Assembly: GCF_002865645.1 (NCBI RefSeq)
Contig: NW_020194643.1
Location: forward strand, 1 to 64,000
DNA: 64,000 nt
Direction: 5' to 3'
DNA from: Hyaloscypha bicolor E
Taxonomy: Eukaryota; Ascomycota; Leotiomycetes; Helotiales; Hyaloscyphaceae
The position numbers and the translations under genes were made by a program. The number at the start of each line of letters is the position of its first letter. The first letter of the stretch is position 1. The notes beneath the pieces were generated by a model. It did no database searches and had not been told where the DNA came from. It was given only the letters and a program-made list of their open reading frames with translations. This document shows, piece by piece, positions 30,646-43,374 of the stretch.

Positions 30646-33082
30646 ATGGATCCTGTCTCCGTGGTTGGTGTTGTGGCTGCTGCTGCCCAGTTCGCAACCC
30701 TGTGCGTGTCAATTTGCTAGGGCCTTAACGGACTTAAGGATAAGTTTCAGGAGGCGCGCAGCACAGTAACAGGAATCAGGCGGTATTGCAAGACCCTTGA
30801 GATTGCCATCGCCAAGATCGTATCGTGGATCCAAATCACGCTAGCTCATGACCCTGAAGCCCAAATCCACATCACGGCTCTGCAATCTGCAATCGAAGAT
30901 TACAACGAACTGTTGAGAAACATTCAAGATGATGTGGATAAAATTGTAGGCAAGGGAGAAAATGGTGCGAAAATTAGGGTCTGGAGAAAGGCCAAGTTTA
31001 TTTGGGATGAGGGTTCTATGCACCGACACTTGGAACAGCTTCATTATCTGCAAGGTGCTATTCATTTATTTCTTGGCACAACGCAACTGTCAGTTACCTG
31101 CCCAAATGTGTTCCCGTAAGGGAGTGAGCTTATCTGTGTCTAGACCACTTCATCAAACACGTCAAGCCATCAAAAATCTAGCCAATGATGCTGCTTCTAT
31201 ACGTTCAGATTCCAGCTCACGGGCCATCTACAACTATCCTGTTGGCAAACTACCCAGCTCGAGTACGGCAGAGTTTACCTTCAATGAGATTACATCTTCA
31301 TCGAGGGCTTATCAGAGAGCGGAAGCATTTGCCGCGGCTGGTGGTGACCTTTCCGAAACCAAGACAGTGGAAGATCTCGAAACCGAGACTGCGTGGTTTA
31401 CCACATGTGAACAGCCGAATGAGGGAAGTGACCGGAACTCAGCTGATGAAGAATCTATCAGGCCACGGAAGATGGAGACCAGTAACGGCATTGACTCGTT
31501 ACTTCCGGCGATCCAAGGTGGCCTTGAAGATATTGCATTATCACCAAATCAGGAAAGCCGTCCTCCAATTACGACAGTAGCATTTCCGCGCAATGAACGT
31601 TTTTGCGGGCGAGAGAAAGAGCTAGCATTAGTACATGGGAATCTGCGACGACCAGCACTCAACGCCCGCAGATGCTGCGTCTTGCATGGTATTGGAGGCG
31701 TCGGAAAAACTCAAATCGGTCTGGAGTATACTTACCGATATCGCGAATACTACGAATATATATTTTGGATCCGTGCAGAAGATCCAACGACTCTGTCGAT
31801 GTCTTATGCGATCATCGCCGAGCAGTTGAAGCTAACTACCTCAACGGCTCCGGAAATCCAAATAGAGCGGGTGAAAGAATGGCTCGAACATCATGGTGAG
31901 TAGAAGTTTTTGATTTAGCGGTGGAAGAACTAAGGGGAAACAGGATCTCACTGCCTTCTGGTGTTTGATAATGTCGAAGGTCTCGACTCGCTTCGAAACT
32001 TTTTGCCGAAATCGATTGCCTACGAAGGATCAACAATCATAACAACACAAATGAAGAGAGTAGCTAGTGTTTTCCGAGAAGCTGCTCTGCTAGTTGAGGG
32101 GTGGAGTCAGACGGAAGGACTGGGCTTTCTCCTTCGATCGGTGGTGACACAGCAGACTACAACAGATGCGGAAAGCAAAGAGTTGATGGAATTGTCAAGG
32201 CAACTGGGTGGTTTGCCGTTGGCGATTGCAGATTTAGCTGGTTACGCGGCGATGCAAATGATGAGTTTTCGAGATATTCTAGATTTATGGGCTCAGGCTC
32301 CACCATCGCCATGGATAAATTCATCAGATCCAACGTCAATAGCTTTGACTTTCCAGTACGACAAAACCTTAAATATAGGTTTTATGATGGCCTGGGAAGA
32401 GCTGCCTGAACAAGCACTTCTTGCCTTACGTGTCATGGCCTTCTTGGACCCAGACGAAATTGCGGAGGAAATGCTGTTTAAGCTGGGAAGTTCAGGGACC
32501 TCACCACTTTGGACTGACCTACACAGGTAAGCCTTCTCTCAAAAAATCCCACATGGCCACTAACTAAATGCCTCAAGTTTTCACTATATTCTACAAAAGT
32601 TAGGTGAGAGACACTTGATTAAGAGAAACGGAACACCGCATCGCACGATCAGTATACACAGGGTACTATCGAGATCAATCTTGGATCAACTCGACACAGA
32701 AAGCAAATCTGCCCAAGCTATTTTCGACAAGGTAATCGAAATGCTCCGTAGCCAGATCCCCACCCACTTCCAGATACGCAGCTCCAGCATCGCGACACTG
32801 AGCGAGCTCGACAAGTATTCGCGCCATATCGAACAAACCCGCAGGGGGTTTGGACTGTTGCAAAGAAGGGTGCAGCCCAGTGTCGAATTCGGTGGGTTGC
32901 TATGTGACTTTGGCGCTTGCATGGTACGGGGTGGAAATTTTGCAGTTGCGAAAGAGGTTCTTGAGGCGGCGGTTTTGGTTTTTGAGAAAAGCGGTCTGGC
33001 TGCCGAGCTGCCTTCGCACCACTCGGTGGAAAGCATCCGGAGACTGATGGAATTTATTGAAGAATGGGGTCCGTTGAACTAG
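30646..33082 (+). pseudogene. NB-ARC (STAND/NLR-like) protein with early in-frame stop
   Basis: Four exons by splice signals: 30646-31088, 31144-31895, 31944-32526 and 32578-33082, 2,283 nt (761 codons, frame-consistent). The N-terminus MDPVSVVGVVAAAAQFATLC is the helical Fungal_N-type start common to fungal STAND proteins. The nucleotide-binding part has P-loop GIGGVGKTQ (about residue 330), Walker B LLVFDNVEG (about 404), STIITT, and LGGLPLAI (about 486). A winged-helix-like region with RTISIHRVL follows. The protein ends WGPLN with no TPR, WD40 or ankyrin sensor, which most relatives have. Codon 25 is TAG (30718-30720), which no intron of normal size removes. Translation could restart only at an internal Met (about 31018). 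Intron 1 has two possible donors; the 55-nt version is used here. Probably inactive, though the nucleotide-binding motifs are intact. Confidence 0.8.
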
Positions 33083-34559
33083 AAAATCAACGTGGTCTGG
33101 ACATTGGTTGAACTCAAGATGAGCCTCTTCTATTTGCTGAAGGTGGGAGGTGATGTGTGTCGTCGGTCGCTCAATCGCTAGGCGCTGATATGCCCCCAAA
33201 TCCTTTTCACTTGCCAGTGGCCAGTCGCAAAGGTCTTACCCAAGCTCAGGAAAGCATTATGTGGTGTCTGATAGCATTTTCCTCAGGGATCTCGGGCCTA
33301 GTAGAAGAGGAACTTAAGCATAATGTGAGTTGTTAGAGCGGAGACACCTTTATCCTAGCGGGGCTAAACTCCTTTGAGGCCTGTGTGCCTCGGTAAATAA
33401 AGATAGCCTACCGTATTCAGCATTGTGAGGCTGAATTAATAGTCACGTGCTCTTTGACAAGAGGGATCCAAAATCTGCTCTAGGAGGAACCCTGTAAGGG
33501 AGCAGAAATGGATTCCTGGACAAATTCGGTAAGGAAACTATAGCCGAGGCACACTGGAGGCCAAAATGGGTTCCACATTATGGTGCGCAGGCTGACTCAG
33601 GGCGTGCTCAGGCTCTGCTCAGGCTCTACTCAGGTACGCTCACCCTCGGCTCAGGTATGCTCACCCTCAGCTAAGGTTAAAGCAGCAGCTGCTCACGCCC
33701 GGAGACTAAAACGGAACGAGCGAGGATGGGATTAGAGTTAAACTTTCGTGGAAGTCTCAGACGATATTTCTTCACATTCGCTTCCAACGCGGTTAGTCAG
33801 CATCGCCGCCCTACTCAGGGGCTACTCACCCTCGTCTCACCCTCTACTCAGGCTGCTCAGTCACGTTCCTGCTTGGTGGGCTCGGTAGGTTCAAAAAAGT
33901 AGGTCGAGGCTTAGCGTTGGATTTGAGTACCGAACTCTCCGGTAAACTACAACCGGGTCACAAGGGAGCCAAAACAGGCCACTAGGGTGCCAAAACGGAT
34001 CCCCAGTTCCCCACCTATGATAGTACTCTGGCAAACTCTGGAAGTGTTCAGGAACGTTCGCCCTTGGCTTAGGTTGGAGTAGCGGCTGCTCATGTCCAAA
34101 GATTGAAATAGACTTTGGTGGGTTTACTTTTCGTCTGAGATTATAGTGGTAATCCGCCACGAATCCGAACCTGCTTCGCTTCTAACATGGTTAGTCAGCG
34201 TCGCCGCTCTGCTCAGGCGCTACTCACCCTCGCCTCACCCTCTGCTCAGGGTGCTCAGTCACGTTCCTGCTCTCTCTTCCATTGGCCAATCATGGTTTGC
34301 TTACCATTCGGCTCTGCCATGTGAAAGTTGTCAACTTTACACGATAATGTTCAGGGGGACTAAGTTGGCTCCTATGGGAACCTAAACAGGATCCCCCCAA
34401 AAATATACCCTTTTTAATCTTAAGGCAGATTTTTCTTATAACATAGTATTGTCTCGCACTATATCCTAATTCTTTATTCTTTTACATACCTTCTTCTACC
34501 AAACTCTTTTCTATCCGCCCCTAAAGTTATATATATATATATTATGTTACGGCATATAA
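33083..34559. repeat. Gene-free region with dispersed GCTCA/CTCACCCT repeats
   Basis: No coding region is recognised. Two parts resemble each other: 33720-33880 and 34080-34280 both contain GTTAGTCAGC(A/G)TCGCCGC, a CTACTCACCCTCG core, a CTCACCCTCTACTCAGG-like core and TGCTCAGTCACGTTCCTGCT. A third copy is at 24880-24995. Stretches around 33600-33680 are built of repeated GCTCAGG and CTCACCCTC words. Related phrases such as GGAGCCAAAACAGG and GGATCCCC recur. The last 160 bp before the hAT element become AT-rich. This may be decayed non-autonomous repeat DNA. Confidence 0.6.
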
Positions 34560-36381
34560 CTAGCGACTAGTATGGGCTCTAATAAGCTCAATAAGCAATG
34601 ATTAGATAATTGCACTAATTTGTTAATAATTGATAATTATTATTCTAGGCAGTAAGGGGCCCGGTAGAATCTGTCCCTCCTGCTTTCTGTTTTAATTAAT
34701 CTTTATACTAGTTCTTTAAAGAATATAACTAATTTGAGATATATTAAAAAAGTAATAATTTGAGTTATTGCTTTATTAATCTAATGGCTAGCTAACTGCT
34801 TTACCTTAGATATAAAGGTTAATTCCCTAATACCTGACCTAGTTACTTTACTAGTAACCCAAGTAAACTAATTACCCTATAGTATTACTATAAGGCATTT
34901 ACTAACCTTGCTAATGCCTATTATTCCTAATCTCATTTATTAAACTAGCTTTATATTCTTTTTCTGAATAGTAACCTGCTTTATATAAATAGCTATAAGA
35001 TTTATTACTAGAATTAGATTAGTATAAAAATTAGTATAATTAAGAAAAATGACTTATACTCAAATTCTATAATAAGAAGCGCCTTTATAGACTCTTATAA
35101 AGTATATAAAGCTAAAGCTTAGATATATATATCTTATTTATTCTCCTGAACCAAAATCTTTTTTACTAATTAATAAAATAATATCTTTAGAATTAATAAA
35201 TTAGTATTTCTCTAATATTTTCTGATTTCTTAAAGGGCCTCGGCTATAAATCCAGTTAGTAGATATACTAATATTTTTACTAATTAACTAATTACTAGGT
35301 CTAAATCTATATTTTCTTTTCTTTTATATAATAGTAGAAATATAGCCTTTTTTACTAAGTATCTTTCTTAAAGCTTTGCCTATAAGAGCTTTTCTAGAAG
35401 TAATATACTTACTATTAGTTTACTTGATTTATATTATAATTAAATAATTAACTAGAGATTATAATTATTATATCTTAATTAGTATAGTAATTAATATAAA
35501 TTAAGAGATATACTATAAAAGGAATTAATTAAGGAGTTAATTAAGGAGTTAAAGTAATATAATTAAAGGAAAGATATTAGCTAAGGTAAAGTAATAGAAA
35601 AAAGTAAGGTAATAGCTTAAAAAAATTTCATATACCTTAAAAGTAAATTATTTTATATTATAAAATTAATTTTATTTTACTTTATCTTATTTACTTTTTA
35701 ATCTTTTCTTAACTACTTAATTATACTATTATATAACTCTATATTATAACCTATATATTAGTATTCTAATATACTAATTAATTTACTAATCTTTATATAA
35801 ATTATTTTTATAATATATTTTATAGTAATAGACTATAATTAGTATACTAAATATATTAGTAATTATAAAATATTAGTAATTATTATTAAATTATTTCCAG
35901 AGCTTAAAATAAGTCTATACTTATATTATATTAATTTTTATACTAATTATAATATTATAGGATAGTAGCTATATTAATATAATATCTTAACTAGCCTTTT
36001 CTATTAGATCTATTCGTATTATTACTTATAAGAGAAAAGTATTAATAAATCTATTTCAAAACCCAAATATTATAAAAATATATAAATATAATAAAGCTCT
36101 TATAAAAGACCTTATCTATACTAAGATTAAGAAGGTAAAAGTAATAGATTAAGATATAATTATAGTAGTAAAATATAAGGTAATAAGCTTAATAGTATAT
36201 AAGAGTACTTTATTATTAAGATAGTAGGAAATAGTATAAGAATCTATTATAAGTATTAAATTAAGAAAGTATTTTTAGAATATTCTTATACTAATCTTTA
36301 TACTAATTTGGCTTTAGAGAATAATAAGGAAAGAATTAGAAAGTAGTTAAATAATTACTTGGCTATAGTAAATATAATAGC

Positions 36382-36684
36382 TATAAGATATATAATAGCA
36401 GGGTAATATATAAGTAGTTAAGGTAAGTAAACTGCGAAGTAATACTTGTAAGTATAACTAATTCCAAGAATTAATTCTAATAAGAGACTAATTAATATCC
36501 CTTCCAAAGCTAGAAGTATTTCCCTATATATTTCCTAGTACTTAGCCAGATATATAAAGCCCTTTACTTAATTAGGAAATCCTATATAATCTATATAATT
36601 CCGATTATAAGCTATACCCAAAATAGGAAACTAGATCTATAATATCTAATACCTGTCTATATACTATTATATATACCTATTATA
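36382..36684 (-). repeat. Gypsy LTR, 3' side relative to coding direction
   Basis: 303 bp, aligned base for base with 43072-43374; the differences are mostly C/T and G/A. Preceded by the target duplication ATAGC. This copy has lost more C/G than its partner. Confidence 0.93.
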
Positions 36685-37899
36685 TTAATTCCCTCTCTGG
36701 GCCCTTATTTCCAAGAGGCCTGGGAAAACTATAAATAGCTTTATAAATATTTCCCTGAAACTTTCCTGGCTACTGGCTTTCCCTAAAGACTCCCTATAAT
36801 TGCCCTATTATTATATTAGGTAATAGAGTTAAGGATATAGTTTACTAATCCTTCCTAGCTAGTATATAAATCGCCTCTGGTAATTCCCTCTTATAAAGGT
36901 AGTATAAATATAGTATATACTATCGGATATAAAGCTTATCCGATCTCCTAATTAGTTCGTAAATCCTAACTTAGCCTCTATTTATAAATAAATTATTATT
37001 CTATAGGCCCAAGAGTTTGGAAAAGTTAATCTGATCTTCTGATTTATTTATAAATCCCTTTTTTAGAATTTTCTGGATATTTCTAGTATAGAGCCGGTTC
37101 CGAATTTATAATTACTATTTGAGGAAAAGATATTATAAAAAGGCCTCCCTTTTCCTACTAACTAACCTTCCTTTTCCTTAATTATAATATTATACCTAGC
37201 TCTTCTTTATTCCTTGCCTTTTTTCTTTAAGCCTTTTTCAAGCTCTTTTAAGCTCCTTTAAGCCTTATTTAAGCTTTATTTAAGTCTTTTTCTAATTCTC
37301 TCTTCTACTTCTTTATTTATTAAGATAAATACTTCTCTTAGTACTTATTAGCCTATTACTATCCGTTTGGCTAATACTTCTATATCTTTAATTTGCCTTT
37401 ACTATCTTTAATATTCTAAGAATATTACTAAGTTTCCCGACCTTACTTATATTAAGAGTAATAATTACTCGGTATATAATTACTACTACTTTAAGAATAA
37501 GAAATATAATTTTATAAATTATAAATTCCTTCTTTTATTTCTTATTCTAATACTATCTAAAGTTCCTTAAATATATATAATATAGTTAAACTGCCTTTTT
37601 TAAGCCATTAATATATATAAGTATCTTTTCTATTCTTTACCTAAAAGAAAAAAGGCTATTACTGCCTTTTTTCTATACTAAACTATATATACTTCTTATA
37701 TTAAAGCTATTATTTGAGGCTAATAGATTCCCCTAATAATCTAAGAAATAAGTTAAGTAATTCTTACTAGCTTAGTATAAGTATAAAGTATTCTTAATAA
37801 TATAATTAATATTCTTTAGTATTAAGTAAGCTTATTTCTTTCTTGTTACTTACTAATAGCTAATAGCTTTATAGGCTAATTTATTACCTGTTTTTCGAG

Positions 37900-40800
37900 A
37901 GGATCCTAATAAAGATAATAATAAGGATAGTAGAGAGTAGTTATAAGGGTAAAGTATTTATAGGATATAGAAATTAAAGTTTTTAATAATTTTTATATAG
38001 TTTTTCCAAGAATAAATATATGGTTTTTTAATAGTTTCCTAATAAAAGCATTTATTTTTTATATCTCTATTTGGCTAATAATATTATAATATTACTCTTT
38101 TCCAAGTATTCTTGTAATTCTTAAGCTATATTCTCCAGATTATTTAGTGATTTCTATATATTATCTACTAGTAAGTAGCCCTTCTAATAAATAAGATACT
38201 TCTTTCCTTTTCTATCCTCCCTATAGGCTATAATAGATTCCACCTCGAATTCCTCTTTATCCTCAATCTCGACCGGCTCTGGTTCTATTATAGTACTAGC
38301 TTGCAAATACTATAGTTCCAAGAGAGAAATATAGAAAATATTATAGATCTAATATAATAGTAGTAATTCCAAGTAGTATATCTATCTATATATTCCTATA
38401 ACTTCCAGAACTTTAAAAGGGCCGAGATATCTATTTACTAGCTTTATACTAGATTATAGCTATTAAATGTTCTTTATATGAAATATGATTTTATTATATA
38501 TCTTGAACTTCTTATTAATATATTTCTTATTATAATACTTTTTCTATATATCTATTACTTCTTACTATTATTTCTCTAGTATCTCCCGTTCTACTTGAAT
38601 TCTTTATACTCTTTCCTATACTACCGGTGCCTCTTTTTCTGGAATATTGTTTTTAATATATAGTTCAATACTAGAATGGAATCCATATAAGATATAGAAT
38701 AGGGATATTCCTATTATTAAATATATAGAGTTATTATATATGAATTCTATAAGAGCAAGCTTTACTATCTAGTTATTCTACTAGTAGCTAGTATAGTACC
38801 TCAAGTATCATTCTAGAGTTTGGTTTAGATTCTTCGTTTATCTATTAGTTTATAGGTGAAATACTATACTTAGCTATTATTAAACCTTTAAATAGAAGTA
38901 TAGACTTAACTAGAACTTACTTATAAAAACAGATTCTCTATTAAAGGTTATACCTGCAGGTATACCGAAGTCTTTAATAATATAGTATATAAATAGCTCT
39001 ACTAGTTCAGGAGCCGAGACCTCTTTAGTAATCGGAATATATTATGCCATTTTCGTATATTTATTAATAATAATAAGTATAGAATTATATACTTTACTAT
39101 AAAACCTAGAAGGAAATAGCCCTATAATAAAGTCTATAGTAATTTCTTACTATAGCTTGGAAGAGAGGAGAAACGAACTGAGTATACTATATAGCAGATA
39201 TTTCTTTACCTTAGTCCATTAATATATAGAACAAGTTCTAATATAGTTTTTTATATTCTTTCTTATACTTTACTAGAAGTACTTTCTCTAGAAGATCTCT
39301 AGTATCTTACTAGTACCAAAATACCTATCTATAGGATTATTATAGTTAGCTTATAGTAATTCTTTTTTGAGAGCCGGCTTATTTAGTATATAAATAATAC
39401 CCCAATATCTTAATAACCCAGATATATCAAGTTCCCAAGTCTTAACGGCTCTAGTAGAGGTCCCCTTTAAGAACTATTCGTATTACTAATATTATACTAA
39501 TAGATTAAGCCTTTAGTATTATAATAGTAGTTTAAATAATATCTCTCCGCTTTCCTTATATACTATTTCGGATCCAGCTGCCTATATAGCTAGAATCCGT
39601 AGTATATACTATTTGTAACTAGCTATACTAGTAATAGGCTTAAGTAATAGTATCTCCGGTACTATTCTATTACTAAAATAGACTTCCTCTTCGGAATTCC
39701 TTAGTATCTCACTAATTAAGGAGTACCTATCTTCTCTCTCCTGGGCCTTATATTATAATATTATAGGAATAATATAGTATTTTATTACTATTATCTATAG
39801 GGTTCTCTATTCTATATTCTATAGCTTATTATAAAGTATAAGTAATAAAGTGTTTTTATTTATATCTACTATAAAGTCTGGCCTCCTTAATAGCCTATTA
39901 GCGGGATTACTATACCCTGGCTAGTACTCTAAAATAAAGTCGAAAGTAGCCAGCTTTTTTACTTATCTTATCTATTAATTATTTAGTTTTCTCTTAGTTA
40001 TAAAGTATTTTAAGTTATTATAATCTGTCTTAATAATAATAGTATACCGGATATATATTAGGTAATACTACTAAGTACGGAATACCAGAATAATAGCCAA
40101 GAGTTTAGAATTATATATCTTATACCTATTTTTAATTATAGTTATCTTTTTTAAATAGAAAGTAATAGGGTACTACCTAGCTTCTGCCCTCTTACTAAAG
40201 AGCTAGGAAATTATACCTATAATTATAAATCCTAAAGTATTTATTTCTATATAAATCTTTAAAACTAGGTCGAAATAATAAAGAATTAGTATTATTATAA
40301 ATGCAATTTATAGTTCCCTAAAAGCCTTATTTGCCTTATCTATCTAGCTAAACTAATATAGTAGTTTTCCGCCAGTTTTTAGTAAATTAGTTAACTCTTT
40401 TACTATCCTAAAGTATTTATAAATAAACCTCTAGTAAAAGTTAGTAAAACCCAGGAATACTTGGACTTCTCAGATATTATTCTTTAGGGCCGGCTATTCT
40501 CTAATAGCTATAACCCGGCTAGCCTCTATTTCTATATTATCTGGGCTAATTATAAATCCCAGGAACTCTATTCTCTTTATATTAAACTCGTATTTTGCTA
40601 AGTTTATAAAGAGCTAGTATTACTATAACCGCTCGAGTATATATTAGACTACTATTATATATTATTCTGGGTTCTCTAAATAAATTAAAATATTATCCAG
40701 ATAGACTATATAAATAATATTTATAAAGCCTATTAGTATATGGTTAATATATGCCTGGAATATTACCGGAGTATTAAATAGTCCAAAGAGTATAATATAA

Positions 40801-43000
40801 TACTCAAAATATCTATAGTATATTCGGAATACCGTCTTTTACTTATTACCCTCCTGTATTTATAACTAATAGTAAGTATTCTTTAAGTCTAGCTTTATAT
40901 ATATCTTTACTCTATAAAGCCTATCTATTATCTTACTAATAAGTAGTAATAGTATTCGGTTCTTAATAATAATCCTATTTAGACTCTAGTAGTTAATATA
41001 TAAATATAGGCTGCCTTCTTTCTTTAGAACAAATATAATTAGGATACTAGCTAGGCTAGTAGAATAACGGATCTATTTCTTCTCTAAGCTAGTATTAAGA
41101 TATTCCCGAAGAACTTTAAGCTTCCTTTCTAATAAAGTATATATAGAATCATATAGTAGTTAGGATTCTAGTTTCAGATCTATATAATATTCTATTATAT
41201 AATAGTTAGATAGTATACCTATAGCCTCTATAGAGAATACTTGGAAAAGGTTCTAATACTTTCTGGGAAATATAGCTGTCCCGTTTATAGTAATAGTAGT
41301 AATTCTTTAGCTATCTATTATAAAATAGGCAGTTAATAGAAAAATATATACCTTATATTTTACTACTTTAGTAAACTTCCTAGTATTTAGAACTTTAATC
41401 TTTTATAATTAAATCTGGTATCTCTATATTACCTCTCTAAAGGAAATTAGGGAATTAACCTAATAGAGCTATAGGAATCCAAGTATTATATTAATATGGT
41501 TTAGATTAAAATCATATAATATAAAGTATATATTAGCCTTCTTTTAGTTCTCTAGTATATTTTCGGTAATAACCCCAAGAATATAATTTCTATATAAATA
41601 AATCTTCCTTTCTTCTAGTAAGAATAAAGGAGTTGCCCTTAATATTAATAGAATACCTATATTTAAGGCTAATCTCCTCTTTATATAATTGGCCTCTATA
41701 CCCGAGTTAACTAATACTCTGACTCTTTACTTACCTTTCCTTATCTTAATAGTAACCTTAATTACTATTCTCGTTTTAGGAGCCTTACTCTCTATAGTAT
41801 AAATAAGTATAACTACTATAGGATATATCCGTTTCCCGGCTTCTTTGGTTCTAGGTACTTATATATCTTATAGCCAGACTTATTATAGTTATAGTAAGTC
41901 GGTTTTCCCTGATTTGGATAGGTAATAGTATAATAACTCTTTTTCTAGTAAGTAAAGCAAGTTATACCCGGTTTTATAGATCCTAATACGGGTACTATAT
42001 TAGACCCTATTACTATGCTTTTGCTACCCCGGTTATATAAACCTTATAACGGAAATATACTTCTCTTCCGTTTCCCTTTATTATCCCCTCTTTCCTTTCT
42101 TTAATTTCCTTTCTTTTATTAACCTATTAGCTTATTATTATATTCCCGTTAAGTAGACTAGTTTAAGTTATTCTCGATCCTTATGGTTATAGAAATAAGC
42201 TTCTCTCTTTCTTATAAAGTATTTCCTTAGTAATTAATCTCGTCTCGAATCTCCTGCCTCAAGCTACTAAATAAGTTATCCTGCTCTTATAGTAAACCCG
42301 TATATCCTAAGTTATCTAATAGGCTATCTAAGTAGGATATAAAGCTTTGGATACTCTAACCTGGCTACTATTTTATATCCTTAAACTTAGTAAGGGCATT
42401 ATTACTACGGTTCTCTGAATTCAAGATAGAATTCTTTATAAATTTAATAAAGGTCTCCTAATCCGTAGTATTAATGCCTACCAATTACTCCCTATACTTC
42501 CAGATATCCCTAGCTATACCCTTAAAGCAGGAAGTATAATATATAACTTTTACTATATCTATAGCCTAGATAATCCTGCTATCTTTATACTATTTTAGCT
42601 TTGCCTAGTAGAAGAAGTCCTGGGCTTCCTTAATACTCTTCCCCTTATAGGTTAGTAATTCTCGGGTTTTTGGAGCCCTATAAACTAAACGTATTACCGG
42701 TAGTATAATAGGTTCTATAATAGGTACCCGAATATCCTTAAAACGGCAAATCTGAGCTTCTAAATCCTCTAGATCCTCCCTCTATTATATCTCTGCTTCT
42801 AACTTAGTAATATAATAATAAGCCGCTACTAGCTTCTCCGTTATTATTATCCTGCTAGCTAGTTCTGGGGATATCTGAGTTCTACTCCCTTCTCCTGATT
42901 AGGCGGTAGCTAGAGTAGCTAACTGGATACTTCCCTAGGTACCCGACTGGGTCGCCCTAGTAATAGTAGAGGCGCTTCTTCTAGTTAATACTCTAGCTAT
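37900..43000 (-). pseudogene. Gypsy gag-pol remnant with chromodomain
   Basis: Minus-strand relics: tandem CCHC knuckles near 41970-41870 (TCFTY...KKSYYTITYPN, then TYYNYNKSGYKIYK, cysteines now tyrosines); reverse transcriptase YLDNILIYLENPE near 40720-40680 (catalytic YLDD now YLDN) followed by NLAKYEFNIKRIEFLGFI and VFLGFTNFY. The integrase core lies near 39150-38850: EITIDFIIGLFPSRFYSKVY, INKYTKMAYYIPITKE, IKDFGIPAGITFNRES, AFHPQTNRQTE. The chromodomain near 38290-38110 reads EFEVESIIAYREDRKGKKYL, then KGYLLVDN. The gag-RT-RH-IN-chromodomain order defines a chromovirus. TAG/TAA codons are frequent, mostly at former CAG/CGA/TGG positions. Boundaries are approximate. Confidence 0.92.
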
Positions 43001-43071
43001 TAGTGGTTTTGTCTATTAATAGCTTGACTACCTTATAATAAACTGCTTTCCAAAGGTTAGATTAATTAGAA

Positions 43072-43374
43072 TATAAGGTATATAATAGCAGGGTAATATA
43101 TAAGTAGTTAAGGTAAGTAAGCTACGAAGTAATGCTTGCAAGTATAACTAATTCCAAGAATTAATTCCAATAAGAGACTAATTAATACCCCTTCTAAAGC
43201 TAGGAGCATCTCCCTATATATTCCCTAGTACTTAGCCAGGTATATAAAGCCCTTTACTTAATTAGGAAATCCCATATAATCTATATAATTCCGATTGCAA
43301 GCTATATCTAAAATAGGAAACTAGATCTATAATATCTAATACCTGTCTATATACTATTACGTGTGCCTATTATA
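43072..43374 (-). repeat. Gypsy LTR, 5' side relative to coding direction
   Basis: 303-bp partner of 36382-36684, followed by the duplication ATAGC at 43375-43379. It retains more C/G (for example GCTACGAAGTAATGCTTGCAA) than the other LTR. For an element read on the minus strand this is the 5' LTR, holding the promoter. Confidence 0.93.

Larger units (their letters stand above)
36382..43374 (-). mobile_element. Ty3/Gypsy chromovirus, complete but RIP-mutated
   Basis: A 6,993-bp element with two 303-bp LTRs (36382-36684 and 43072-43374) and the 5-bp duplication ATAGC at 36377-36381 and 43375-43379. Coding direction is minus: gag side near 43,000, pol towards 38,000. Relics in order are gag zinc knuckles, protease region, reverse transcriptase, RNase H, integrase and a C-terminal chromodomain. 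The termini are RIP-altered TG...CA (TATAAG...TATTATA). It is inserted within the hAT element, so it is the younger of the two. Stops are abundant, so it is inactive. Confidence 0.95.
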
